NCBI GenBank assembly: GCA_963281255.1
Contig: OY725496.1
Span: 3,883,723-3,947,722, forward strand
Source: Aphrocallistes beatrix
Lineage: Eukaryota > Porifera > Hexactinellida > Sceptrulophora > Aphrocallistidae
Direction: 5' to 3'
DNA length: 64,000 nt
Shown here piece by piece: positions 1-19,977 of the stretch (position 1 is the first letter of the stretch; the number at the start of each line of letters is the position of its first letter). A model generated the notes under the pieces. The model was not told the DNA's origin. It made no database searches and saw nothing but the letters and a program-made list of their open reading frames with translations. A program made the translations under genes and the position numbers.

Positions 1-105
1 TGTAATTGGGAGATTGTAGTTGGAAATTGCACTTGTATTTGATGCTTGATAGACTTCTATTTGACTTAATATTATTCCTAACTAATATTTCAAGTAAGGT
101 AGAGG

Positions 106-987
106 ATGCAGGAAGGTTCTGTGACTTCTGTCGCTCGAGACTACAATAATATTACCAAAGTACAAAAATCTAATTGTCAATGGGGGGCTAAACCTGGAAT
201 GTTACAAGCACCAAAGTCTCTAGCTTTAGAAATGAAGTCAGGGGATATCTACATAGCGGATGCGCTCAATTCGAGGATCCAGGTTTTTGACAGAAATCTG
301 GACTATTCATTTCATTTTCCAACACAAGACTTTAAATACCCGTGGGGAATATGTATCAAAGATTATCTCGTATTCACAACTCAAAAGAATGACAATAAAA
401 TAAAAATATTCCACCTGGATGGAACTTACATCACAGGAAGAGAGAATTCTGAATCGATGGTGAAATACAATGCTGAGGAACCAATGGGAATAGCAGTGGA
501 TTATGACAACTCTACGTTTATTTGCGACTCTGGGAACAGGCGCATCTTAGTGCTCCAACCTACTCTACCAATTGTTACTGACCTTCAAATTGGAGATGTG
601 GTGCCAGTAGATGTCAAAATGCACAGACACCATTTGGTTGTCTTGACAACCAATAATCTAACATCCGGAAACGTAGGCTGTCATTGTAGCATTAAAATCT
701 TATTTCGTTCAGGAGAATTCTTTAAAGAAATAAAATTATCCGAAGTTATTTCCAAGAGTCCGCAATTCTTAGCCATAGACCGTTTTGACAATCTATTTGT
801 CACCAGTCCAGAGCTCGGAGGATCCAACATTTCGCGCACTGGAGTTATCTATATTTATGGTTGGGATGGAAAACTGATCAAGAAGCTAGCGAATCTGTTC
901 AAGAATATAAAGGGAATTGCTGTCGATAAGAACTGCAACATAATCAACGTCTGTGAGATAGATGTAGGGAGGCTGAAAATATTGTGA
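106..987 (+). CDS. NHL-repeat protein, single exon (possibly the 3' exon of a longer gene)
   Basis: A 293-codon open frame carries NHL-type beta-propeller blades. The clearest are around residues 33-66 (SLALEMKSGDIYIADALNSR) and 125-152 (PMGIAVDYDNSTFICDSGNR), which show the usual hydrophobic-D-x-x-G/N then D-x-x-N-R pattern. NHL propellers bind RNA or protein, and in animals they often sit at the C terminus of TRIM proteins. No RING or B-box is seen, but only 105 bases precede the ATG, so an upstream exon outside the window is possible. An AATAAA at 1008-1013 follows the TGA closely. The gene lies antisense inside what should be intron 3 of SCFD1. The family is fairly sure; the partner and the full length are unknown. 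Confidence 0.7.
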   Translation: MQEGSVTSVARDYNNITKVQKSNCQWGAKPGMLQAPKSLALEMKSGDIYIADALNSRIQVFDRNLDYSFHFPTQDFKYPWGICIKDYLVFTTQKNDNKIKIFHLDGTYITGRENSESMVKYNAEEPMGIAVDYDNSTFICDSGNRRILVLQPTLPIVTDLQIGDVVPVDVKMHRHHLVVLTTNNLTSGNVGCHCSIKILFRSGEFFKEIKLSEVISKSPQFLAIDRFDNLFVTSPELGGSNISRTGVIYIYGWDGKLIKKLANLFKNIKGIAVDKNCNIINVCEIDVGRLKIL

Positions 988-1254
988 GTGTGTGCTCACG
1001 AGAAGTCAATAAAATGAATTGTACTTTTTGTTAATAATTAGCTTGTCTGAAACACATTTTATTATTTATTATTTATCATGTTCAAATTGTGTTAATAAAC
1101 GTTAGGTTTGTAGAGGCAAGTCTAGTTAACACAGCAGAAACTCGCAAAACTGGGCACTTTTCCGGTTTGAGAGTCTCTACTGTAAAATTTAGATACATTA
1201 TATTTAATCAATTTATTGATAAAATGCTCAAAAAAATTAAGAAGAAAAACTTAC

Positions 1255-3921
1255 AAATGTAAAGTGACTCCGAGATCTCTAAGCTGCTTCACAGATAACA
1301 GCGGAGATATGATGTCCTGACCCAGTCTATCGTAAACCAACACCTAGAGCATACACCAATGTTCACACAGATATTGAAATCAATTTAGACCCTTCCGAGT
1401 TGATCTTTCTAAATCGGTTGGTGGAAGAGGACAAACACACAAGAAACACAACTATTCATTGGAACGAAGAGACCGTGAAAACGGTCAGACTGGTCGGATC
1501 ATCATTTCCTGAATGCAAAATAAATTAGTCTTTGTGCTACCTTCCAGATAGGCTGAGATAGGACTGAGGCATCCGATTTCTCATTTAAATTCAGCATTTG
1601 TTTGAGTGTTTCTAGATAAGAATATACAAGCATAAAACATCTGTCAGTGAGAGTAAAACTAGAAAATAAATCAACAAAATATAATTCATTTACGAATGTC
1701 CCAAATATGTAAATCAGTAAGAAAATATGGCAGAAAGAGTTCAAATAACAATCTTTAATTCAAAGTATGGCTACAGATATAGGATCGCATTAGTTAATAT
1801 CAGTTCTAAACATTAAACATCTCATCAAAGTTATCAATTCATTGCAGCCATACATTTCAGAGAATGGATGCGAATCTAGGTGGTGACTCCCTACTCAGCT
1901 GCCAGAGCTTCTCACTAATTAATTCCGCGTGTGACACCACCTTATTAATTTTCGTGCCCCCCATGTGAATCAGGTACAGCTCCAGCACCACTCCATCCTT
2001 GCCGTACTTCCTGTAACAAGAGGAGTCAGTCATGATTCCTGGGGGGACACCCTCAGGGAACAATCGCTCCTGGCATGCGACACGTACCCCACTGCGCTGG
2101 TTGCACAACCACACGTGGTAGGAACTGACGAAGTACTTGTCCTCCCACACCTGCATGGTGCAGGCGTGTTGAGAGAACCGGTGTACCCTATCCACGAACT
2201 CCCAGATCTGTTTCTTCAGCACCTGGCCACTCTTTTCGCCGCGACTGGCACACATCTCGTCCATGCATGACACTCCGACGCTGTAGTCCCTCTCACAGAA
2301 GTTGAGAGCGGAGTAGGCATCGTTCTTCCGGTTCAAGAACAGGTAGTAGGCTAGCTGGGGGTATTCGGACACGTTGATGTTAGCGTGAGCATTCCGCTCG
2401 GCCTTCACTTGTAAGAACTCGCCGTAGTCGTAGGCGAACTTCATGTTGAGGATCTTGCAGCAGACCATCATGGCATCAGAGTCCTTCTGTCCGTCGGATA
2501 CACGGACGTAGTACAGGATGCTGAATATCCTCTGGAGGTCTCGAAGCACCTTGTTCAGTCGGTTCTCGTGCGAGGGTGTGAGTTTCTTCCCTTCAATAGC
2601 TTCCGTCAGTCCCTCTGCTTTACAGCGCTCCCAGTTGGTGACGACTGCCTCACATAAGGACCGGAACTGGTCCGCTCCAGCCGCGAAATTGATCCTCTCC
2701 CAGGTGTCCCCCGCCTTCTTGATATGAACGTCTATGACCAGTACGACATCCCTGGTGTTTTCCGGTCGCTTGTTCAGACCGGCGAGAGTGATGATGCTCT
2801 GGAGGTGGCTGATGGACCTGTGCAGGTGGTTAGCGAGGTGCGGATCATTGCAGCGAATCAACAGCACCAGCACCATCCCGACGTAGAACTCCAGACTGTA
2901 GACCGTGAAAGGGGTCACGGCGCAGGCCGATGTAGGCAAGAAGAGCCTCTCCTTGTGGTAGCGAGGATGGTCAGGATCGATCCTGTCGGGAGGAGGCGAT
3001 TGGAAGTTGGCATGCACGTAGGTGCTGAGTAGGAGGTAGGCTTGTGAGTGGAGCTGAGGGTCTGAATGGAAGATGTGCAGAAACAGCTTCGAGTCCACGA
3101 ACACCATGGAATGGAGGATGGGGTGGATTTCTGCCACCTTGAGGGAGGAAAAACATCTCTTCACCTCCTCTCGACACCTCACTATGATCTCGTCCTTCAC
3201 TTGAATACGCTCCACCCCTTCCACGAGGATGGCGGGCCGGGTGTTGTACAGGAGACTCCAGGAGTCCAGACACTGTCCGATCTTGTTCCACAGCTGTGTG
3301 CGTGCGTGCACGTCACCTGGATATAGCTGCTCTTCCAGTGGCCCGACGAAAGTTCTCGTGAGCTCGTGGAGGACAAAGGTCTTCCGTAGCAACTCTAACT
3401 CCGTCTCCTTTCCGTCTCCGTTCACTGCGATACACAACATATCCCCGAACTTCTGGAACACTAAAGTGAAGCCAGCGTCGGTCTTAATGGAGGAGTAGGG
3501 TTTGCCGGAGCGGGCCATGAGGTAGTAGGAGGTAGCAAGAGGGGCAAAAAAGCCCCAGAGGGTATCCAGTTTAGAGAAGAGAAACTCAGAAGATGCTACA
3601 CGATCGGATTCATCCGAACGCAGCCTTGAAGCAATTTGCTTCGACACAGAATCCAAGTATTCATCATCTCCATGAAAGAACTGTATCATGGTGTCAAGGA
3701 TAATTATGCAGCGCATTCTGCTCCTCTTATTACTTACGAATGAGTACAGTTTATAATGTATAGGATTGACAATGGTGTATTGGAGAGTAAGGGCTGGTTA
3801 GATGTATGGACAATGGACATTAAGAGTAAATGGTTACAGTGAGTGGGTAAGACTTACCAATCTGCTTGCCTCGAATCGCAAATTGAGCCTCGCTTGCTGC
3901 TCCTTTGTTGAGAGCAGCCAT
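1255..3921 (-). CDS. SCFD1: SCFD1/SLY1, Sec1/Munc18-family vesicle fusion protein (first three exons, partial)
   Basis: Three coding exons read on the minus strand: 3858-3921, 1541-1611 and 1255-1343. Each has a GT donor and AG acceptor, and the lengths (64, 71 and 89) keep phase. The joined protein starts MAALNKGAASEAQF, passes through LKQMLNLNEK and IWKVLVYDRLGQDIISPLLS, and ends at LRDLGVTLHL. The second part is the strongly conserved start of SLY1. SLY1 binds the ER-Golgi syntaxin (STX5/Sed5) and drives ER-Golgi SNARE assembly. The remaining exons must lie left of the window. Intron 1 (1612-3857) contains the complete HPS1 gene. The exons are too short to appear as independent long open frames, so identification rests on the spliced product. 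Confidence 0.85.
1857..3716 (-). CDS. HPS1: HPS1, BLOC-3 subunit (intronless, nested in SCFD1 intron 1)
   Basis: A single 619-codon frame matches HPS1 along its length. The start MRCIIILDTMIQFFHGDDEY parallels the vertebrate N-terminal longin-type domain. A segment ending FGDMLCIAVNGDG corresponds to the conserved 'LFGECLFIAINGD' region. The C-terminal AELISEKLWQLSRESPPRF matches the family's last helix. With HPS4, HPS1 forms BLOC-3, the GEF for Rab32/Rab38 in lysosome-related organelle biogenesis; its domains are Mon1-Ccz1-like. The length is a little under the roughly 700 residues of human HPS1. The whole gene sits, in the same orientation, between exons 1 and 2 of SCFD1. Human HPS1 has many introns and this copy has none. 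Codon use is GC-richer than the surrounding DNA. Confidence 0.85.
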   Translation of the reverse strand: MRCIIILDTMIQFFHGDDEYLDSVSKQIASRLRSDESDRVASSEFLFSKLDTLWGFFAPLATSYYLMARSGKPYSSIKTDAGFTLVFQKFGDMLCIAVNGDGKETELELLRKTFVLHELTRTFVGPLEEQLYPGDVHARTQLWNKIGQCLDSWSLLYNTRPAILVEGVERIQVKDEIIVRCREEVKRCFSSLKVAEIHPILHSMVFVDSKLFLHIFHSDPQLHSQAYLLLSTYVHANFQSPPPDRIDPDHPRYHKERLFLPTSACAVTPFTVYSLEFYVGMVLVLLIRCNDPHLANHLHRSISHLQSIITLAGLNKRPENTRDVVLVIDVHIKKAGDTWERINFAAGADQFRSLCEAVVTNWERCKAEGLTEAIEGKKLTPSHENRLNKVLRDLQRIFSILYYVRVSDGQKDSDAMMVCCKILNMKFAYDYGEFLQVKAERNAHANINVSEYPQLAYYLFLNRKNDAYSALNFCERDYSVGVSCMDEMCASRGEKSGQVLKKQIWEFVDRVHRFSQHACTMQVWEDKYFVSSYHVWLCNQRSGVRVACQERLFPEGVPPGIMTDSSCYRKYGKDGVVLELYLIHMGGTKINKVVSHAELISEKLWQLSRESPPRFASIL

Positions 3922-4390
3922 AGAAGATACCGTCTGTAGCTTAGAAAGCTAATTCTAAATAAAATTTGGATTCTACAAGTAAAACTACACATGTATCGAA
4001 ATTGTACTCGAACTCAAAATTACATCATTAGGAATGTCATGTAAATTTTCAAATATGGGAATTTGATTTATGTTCGAGTATGCCTTAGAGACATACGATA
4101 GATAATACGTACGTATATTATTTGTAATATTCCAATTTTGAAGAGAGACAGAGAGAGAGAGAGCTACTTTAATGTGGTGTAGCATAGATTTATGATGTTA
4201 TAACTCAACTAAATGATCAAATGAGTATCATTAGATAGCGTAGGACTAATTACAGTACAGGTATCATATAGAAGTGGGATCATAAACCAATGTACAAAGT
4301 ATTTCGCATTTATATAATGTAATCCAATTCATATTGTGCTGATAAAATAGCAACAAGTGAAAGTGCCAACAGAATAGTCAACCGTTGCAG

Positions 4391-5376
4391 TCAAATATCC
4401 GAGTTACTCTTGTGCCCGGGGCTGGCGTGTTGGGTGATGGGAGGGAGTACTCTCTTAGTTGAACTCGTGGCGATGCTCTTGCTCCTCCTCGCAAGGTCAG
4501 GGGGTTTAGGGTCTAGATATTCACGTTCCAACTTGCTGCTCAGCTTCCTCAGAGCTGAGATGGTTGGAATTTCAGTCTGAGGCTCCATTGACACTTCTAA
4601 CACATTCTGCAGTGAGTACATGTCCTGCTGTACCTCGTTGATATCGTCCAGCAGAGCCTCTCGGATCATACAAGCACTGTCTAGGAAATGGGAACTGTTC
4701 GAGTCCGTAACGCACGAGGAGAGCCTAAGGTATGCATGTAAACTCTAGAGGTGTGATACGAATCTGTCCCCATTTCTCACCTGGATACAGCCCCAGGAAC
4801 GCCCTCCGGGGTCAGGAGACCACGGATGGAGGAGGAAGTCCTAGACACAGATCTGAGCCTGCTGGAGAGCTCGCTACTGCCTTGGCGAGATGAATCTGTC
4901 TCACACATTACATACTGTACCACTGCACCTTCTTCCAACACCTCACACTCTGCCATCCCTACACCTGGAGATAGAGGATCTGGAATCGGATGACTGGACT
5001 TGCGTGCTCTCAAGCTCTCAACGAAGAAGCGGATCTCCTTCAGCAGGCGTTCTCTTATCTCTGGAGGCTCTGGGAGAGCTCTGGATAGACAAACAATTCA
5101 GAAAATAACCAATTACCACATCTCTATCGTATATAAATCCTCATTGGCCTACTTGATGCTGGCAGTGGTTGAGTCTAGCTGGTCGGCGAGCTCATCCGCT
5201 ATCTCCCTCAGCGCCTGCCTCTCAGCCTGTAGCTCTGTGAGATGGTCGATGACGTCATCGCCTAACACTTCCTTCACCTCCTGCAGTTCTGAGGCGGGAC
5301 ACTGCCCCATTACCAGATCCCAGGTGGTGCCATCTGCGTAGGGAGAGGCGGGAGGGCATGAGGGAGTACCATCCAT
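4391..5376 (-). CDS. CCDC24: CCDC24-like coiled-coil protein (3 exons)
   Basis: Three minus-strand exons (5153-5376, 4781-5080, 4391-4724) join in phase to 285 codons. The N-terminal part reads TTWDLVMGQCPASELQEVKE and is followed by a predicted coiled coil (LQAERQALREIADEL). A second conserved patch is PPEIRERLL then EIRFFVESLRARK. Both patches match the order and spacing of vertebrate CCDC24 (about 307 residues), as I recall that family. The C-terminal third holds another helical stretch and a basic tail. CCDC24 has no firmly established biochemical role, so none is assigned. The gene lies head-to-tail between protein kinase D and SCFD1 on the same strand. The assignment depends on two short motifs plus gene size. 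Confidence 0.6.
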
Positions 5377-5765
5377 TCTACTGCTCTAATAGGATGTGTA
5401 GGAATTTGATTTTTATGTTTTGATTAATTTCTGAAATATTTTGCTGTTTAATTACACAATGTACAATACTCGTACCAAGCAAAGTTCTTCATTAATTTCT
5501 AATTACAGCTATAATCCATTGTTTGAAAGCTATGAGCTGACGATTTAGAAAGAAAGGAAATATAATTGTTGAATTTTAATGTTAAAATCTACACTGAACT
5601 TTACAAAACTCCTGAACAGTAAAGAGGAATTAATTATTCAGGATAGAATATAAAAGCAATAAAATTAAATAACATTCAAGGCTAGAGTGCTAATGAATGC
5701 ACATTTCCTCCGTATAAACAGCTGGTAATAATAACAGTGAATGAATGCAGGTACTGTACAGTGTC
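5377..5765. other. Spacer between CCDC24 and PRKD
   Basis: AT-rich sequence with no recognisable exon. It should hold the 3' UTR of the kinase gene and the promoter of CCDC24, which is on the same strand. Confidence 0.5.
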
Positions 5766-16173
<10,408 letters not shown>

Positions 16174-17685
16174 TTTGAATTTAAAAAGACGATGTAGTCA
16201 GGGCAACTTTTAAAAACGCAATATCAACAAAATTCTGTATACACTGATCGAATATCGATAATAGCAGATAAAACTTTCAAAGGAGTTAAAAACATGAATT
16301 CAGCTCTGTCTGTAGTCTTATATAGGAGATAAGCAAGTGGTAGAACAATGAATTAAGCAGATAAGCTGAGTTGTTTGAATTGTAGCCATTGAATGTCCTC
16401 TTCACAGAGAGAGTCTATCTAGCTCTAATAAGAGATTGATCGGATGCCCCAAGATTGTGTGTTATTAAATCGGATAATCGCTAAATGTAACAGAGGATTC
16501 ATAAGACTACCAGAGAATAGAATTCTTGTCTCACCATGGGAGTAGGACATGTATATATTTTGTCTGCCATCTTCTCACGTGACTCAATATGAATCAAAGA
16601 ATCAATGGAGAAATGGTCTGATGGAATACACTATTGTCGTCAAGGATCATAATATTTTAGTTAAATTTAGGCAAAAGAAGGACATTGTACGTATACAATT
16701 GGAAATTAACTGTATAATGCCCATCACTTTTATGGCTCCAGTGCCAGAGAAAATGGCTGGGAGACATCCGCGATATCGGGGACACTGTGTCCCCTGTGGG
16801 CATTCTACGGTTAAGCAGCACGTTTGAATACGAATCAAGAGAGAGCAAGATGTTAGACTGTGTAAAATTACTCAAGTTTGTGTGTGTCAGGAAAAAGAAT
16901 ATCAAAGCTGCTTCTAATCAATCAGGAAATTATATAAATTAAAAGACATGCGCTCGATATTATCTTAATGGAATAATGTTGGATTTCAGAGTATAAATCG
17001 TAATTAATTATTTTCCTAAACATGATTAACTAAGGTCACTTTGTTAATATTGGGACTTAAAACTAGCTTAAACAATTTCCTATCAAATGAATAGCACTAG
17101 TTAAAATAATAATTACAAGCTAAAGGAAAATGCACCCACAGATTAAAATATTGGTTATATTAAAGAGAAAAATATCTCAGTTTTGAAAGAGTTGATTTTG
17201 ATAAAAGTTAGTCTACAATAAATAAGGTAACAATTTACGTAATTTAGAAAATGGTCAAAAAAATTAAAGCATTATTACATACAGCTCAAATTAATTTTGG
17301 ACAATATTAACTTATGGCTATAAAAGGAATTATCATGAAAATGAAGACTAGCAGAAAGTGATAATTGACTGTTTGTGTCCATCACGAGTTTTTTTTGCTA
17401 AAGTTTGTAAACACAAAATATTTAAGTGTATTATTTTAGAACTGCAGTCAGTTGCATCTGTCTGCGAATTCAACAAATTCACTGACTATCCTAACAAAAC
17501 GACAATAAAAACCTGACTCTTGACCAATTAAATCAGCTAATACATTCCACGAGGTACGAGACCAGAGAGGAGATAGCAGTTATGTACAATTGTACCTTAA
17601 TTAATTCTTAGTGGCTGCCTAAGTCCGTATATAATTAAATCTATATTAATAAACTAAAGATGAACGGAATTTAAAGAATGCGAAA
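16174..17685. other. Spacer between PRKD and UTP15
   Basis: About 1.5 kb of AT-rich DNA. A 92-codon plus-strand frame at 16549-16827 overlaps open frames on the opposite strand and shows no family resemblance, so I do not call it a gene. The region should contain the PRKD promoter and the UTP15 3' UTR. No repeat structure stands out. Confidence 0.45.
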
Positions 17686-19173
17686 CTACTGACTCGAATT
17701 CGACAAGATAACTTCGAGTTCACTTAAAGTTTCAAATACTTGCTTATGGAATCGAACCTCCTGCGTGATCTTCGTTCGGATCTTCATAACTTCTGCGTAT
17801 ATCTTGGGTGCCTGAGTCAGCATGTCAGGGTATAGGTCTAGGAGCAGGTTGCAGATCTCTATCAGATAAGAGGAGAACTTGGGATGCACAATATTCCTGG
17901 TGATGAACTGTATGATAGGAAGTAGTTCAGTCTCAGTTCTGTTCCCGAGCGCTATCCGCAGCCCGTCTCTCCGGGACAGCTCCTTGAACATGCTCATTAT
18001 GATGGTAGGGCGTAGAGTGCCGTGCTTTTCAAAGGCAGCATCCAATGCGAGTTTGTATTTGAACTTCCTGAGATAAATGTCATACTGCGGTCTACGCTTT
18101 GTAGACTTGTTAGAGATGAGAATGACTTCGGAGGTCGGCTTGAGGTACTTTCCTCTCAAGAAGTACCTGAATGCTCCTCTCTGAGGGGGCCTGGTAGGTT
18201 TCGTGGTTTGTACAGTCTCCTCTTTCGTCTTGACAGAGAGCAGCCCTGAGGACATGCCCACTGAGATCTGCTTCTGAGTGGGAGAGAAAGCGAGACAGAG
18301 GATGGGAGCTGGGTAGCTGATGGCGTGCATCACGCTGTAGTCTGTGACGTCATACACTTTGAGTAGTCCGTCTAGAGACCCGGTAAAGAGACGGCGTCCA
18401 TCAACACTCAGTGCCAGCTGCGTCACAGTTTTGTGGTGGTTCGAGAACTCCTTGAGCGTGCCACCAGACCGGATGTCCCACACCTTGACATAGTTCTCGC
18501 CAGCTGAGAGCATCAGCCCGCCTGATGGGAACACGAGTACGGACTCAACAGGGGCTCCGTGTTCCAGTGTCCTCGTGCTGCTACCTTCTCTCGTGTCCCA
18601 CAGCCTAACCGTGTGGTCATACGAACCACTCACACAGAGGTGTGGATCAGCAGCAGTGACTGCTCCACACCTTACATAGTCGGTGTGCCCCTCGAGACAG
18701 GACAGCTGGTCTCCACTGGAGAGGTCCCAGACACGGACGCTGGTGTCGTCAGAGCAAGAGAAGACGTGGGAGCCCTCAGGCGAGAACATGGCCTTGTGGA
18801 CTGGTTGCGAGTGGCCGGCTAGCTTTCTCAAGGTGGACTTACGACTCACTTCGAATATGTGGACACAGCCTGTGTCGTCTCCAGCTAGCAACAGTTTGCC
18901 GTCCTCGCGAAAAGTAGCGCCATGAGGAGTGTTCTTAATGGAGTTAATAGTGCGTAGGAGGGTGCACGTGGAATCGTATAACTGTATCCTGTTGGTGTTA
19001 GTCACTAGCAGTTCGTGGGGAGGAGAGGGGCTGTAGTGGAGGCTTGTGATGGGGAGGAATTCCTTCGCGAAGAATGGCTTCTTAAAAGAGGACCAAAATT
19101 CTCTTTCTGAATTTGCGATTTTAAACGGATTCGGAGTTCGGAGAAGAGAGAGTGGGCGGAATGCACTATCCAT
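17686..19173 (-). CDS. UTP15: UTP15, t-UTP/SSU processome WD40 protein (intronless)
   Basis: One 495-codon frame encodes an N-terminal WD40 propeller followed by the UTP15 C-terminal helical domain. WD repeats are seen at LRKLAGHSQPVHKAMFSPEG, SCLEGHTDYVRC...LWDTREG and LKEFSNHHKTVTQLALSVDG. In the C-terminal part, DIYLRKFKYKLALDAAFEKH begins the domain. The start FWSSFKKPFFAKEFLPITSL matches the family's N-terminal segment preceding the first blade. UTP15 belongs to the t-UTP/UtpA complex that links rRNA transcription by Pol I with early 18S processing in the nucleolus. Length is close to human (518). Human UTP15 has introns and this gene has none. Coding sequence is GC-richer than flanks. 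Confidence 0.93.
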   Translation of the reverse strand: MDSAFRPLSLLRTPNPFKIANSEREFWSSFKKPFFAKEFLPITSLHYSPSPPHELLVTNTNRIQLYDSTCTLLRTINSIKNTPHGATFREDGKLLLAGDDTGCVHIFEVSRKSTLRKLAGHSQPVHKAMFSPEGSHVFSCSDDTSVRVWDLSSGDQLSCLEGHTDYVRCGAVTAADPHLCVSGSYDHTVRLWDTREGSSTRTLEHGAPVESVLVFPSGGLMLSAGENYVKVWDIRSGGTLKEFSNHHKTVTQLALSVDGRRLFTGSLDGLLKVYDVTDYSVMHAISYPAPILCLAFSPTQKQISVGMSSGLLSVKTKEETVQTTKPTRPPQRGAFRYFLRGKYLKPTSEVILISNKSTKRRPQYDIYLRKFKYKLALDAAFEKHGTLRPTIIMSMFKELSRRDGLRIALGNRTETELLPIIQFITRNIVHPKFSSYLIEICNLLLDLYPDMLTQAPKIYAEVMKIRTKITQEVRFHKQVFETLSELEVILSNSSQ

Positions 19174-19977
19174 TTTCTTAAATAGTCTACACTTGAAGAT
19201 TCAGTTAGTGAAGTGATTAATTAAGTTTATTAATACGTCATATTGATAGGCGTTTGCAGGGGCAGATATGGTCGGTCATATATTGAGGTATGTCCTTGAT
19301 TTGCAATCTTCTAACTTATAACAATATATCGAATCTGTGAACGTGAATATCATGAGTCATGACTATGAATATTAGAGTGCGACAGGTGCGAGGTCTACAC
19401 CTCATTCAGGGGCGTAGGGTGGCCACTTCCTACATACGTATAGTAGAGTCCGGACCAAGGATAAATTGGGACAAGTGGGGTAATAAACAATCCAATACAC
19501 AGGAATTTAGAGGTGTTAGGTGGCACTACCTCACTATTAGGACTACGCCCCTGACCTTCATCTATCATGAAAATGTAAGTCGTCTCAATAGATTTCCAAT
19601 AATGTCTTGAAAAGTATTGAAATGATTAAATCCCATTGACGGAAAATCACATTTGGTAATGATATAAGGTTACTAATATTGCGCGACTATACTATTGTAT
19701 AGTTACAGGGAAAATATTAAGAAATATCTCCCTTAAACTCTGCTGCTGAGCTCTCCATCGCTCAGCATTAGTGTTCGGCCACGGCCAATAAGACAACAGT
19801 TATACATCCGTAATACAACTGTAAAACCAAACAAAACACAAATCACACATTATAAAGGAAAACAGAAGAAGCGACCTAACCTCCAAACTCTCTAGTTTCA
19901 ATATAAAAGCTATGCGACTCAATCGGATTTAACTCTAAGTGAACACTGCTATCAACTCACTGCTAGCCTCGGAAATA
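19174..19977. other. Spacer between UTP15 and DKC1
   Basis: About 800 bp holding the UTP15 promoter side and the DKC1 3' UTR. A small inverted-repeat element (19407-19553) lies inside. No exon was recognised elsewhere. Confidence 0.45.
19407..19553. mobile_element. Short inverted-repeat element, CAGGGGCGTAG ends
   Basis: The sequence starts CAGGGGCGTAG and ends CTACGCCCCTG, an 11-bp perfect terminal inverted repeat around 125 bp of non-coding DNA. The 8 bases on each side are similar (acctcatt and accttcat) and may be a decayed target duplication. A related end (CAGAGGCGTAG) occurs at 28573-28666. Confidence 0.5.

Noticed and set aside
1325..1530. Plus-strand open stretch reading DPVYRKPTPRAYTNVHTD
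   Set aside because: It lies opposite SCFD1 exon 3, which explains its openness; it has no start codon and no family match.
16549..16827. 92-codon plus-strand frame upstream of PRKD
   Set aside because: Overlapping frames on the other strand, no recognisable domain, no splice or regulatory support.
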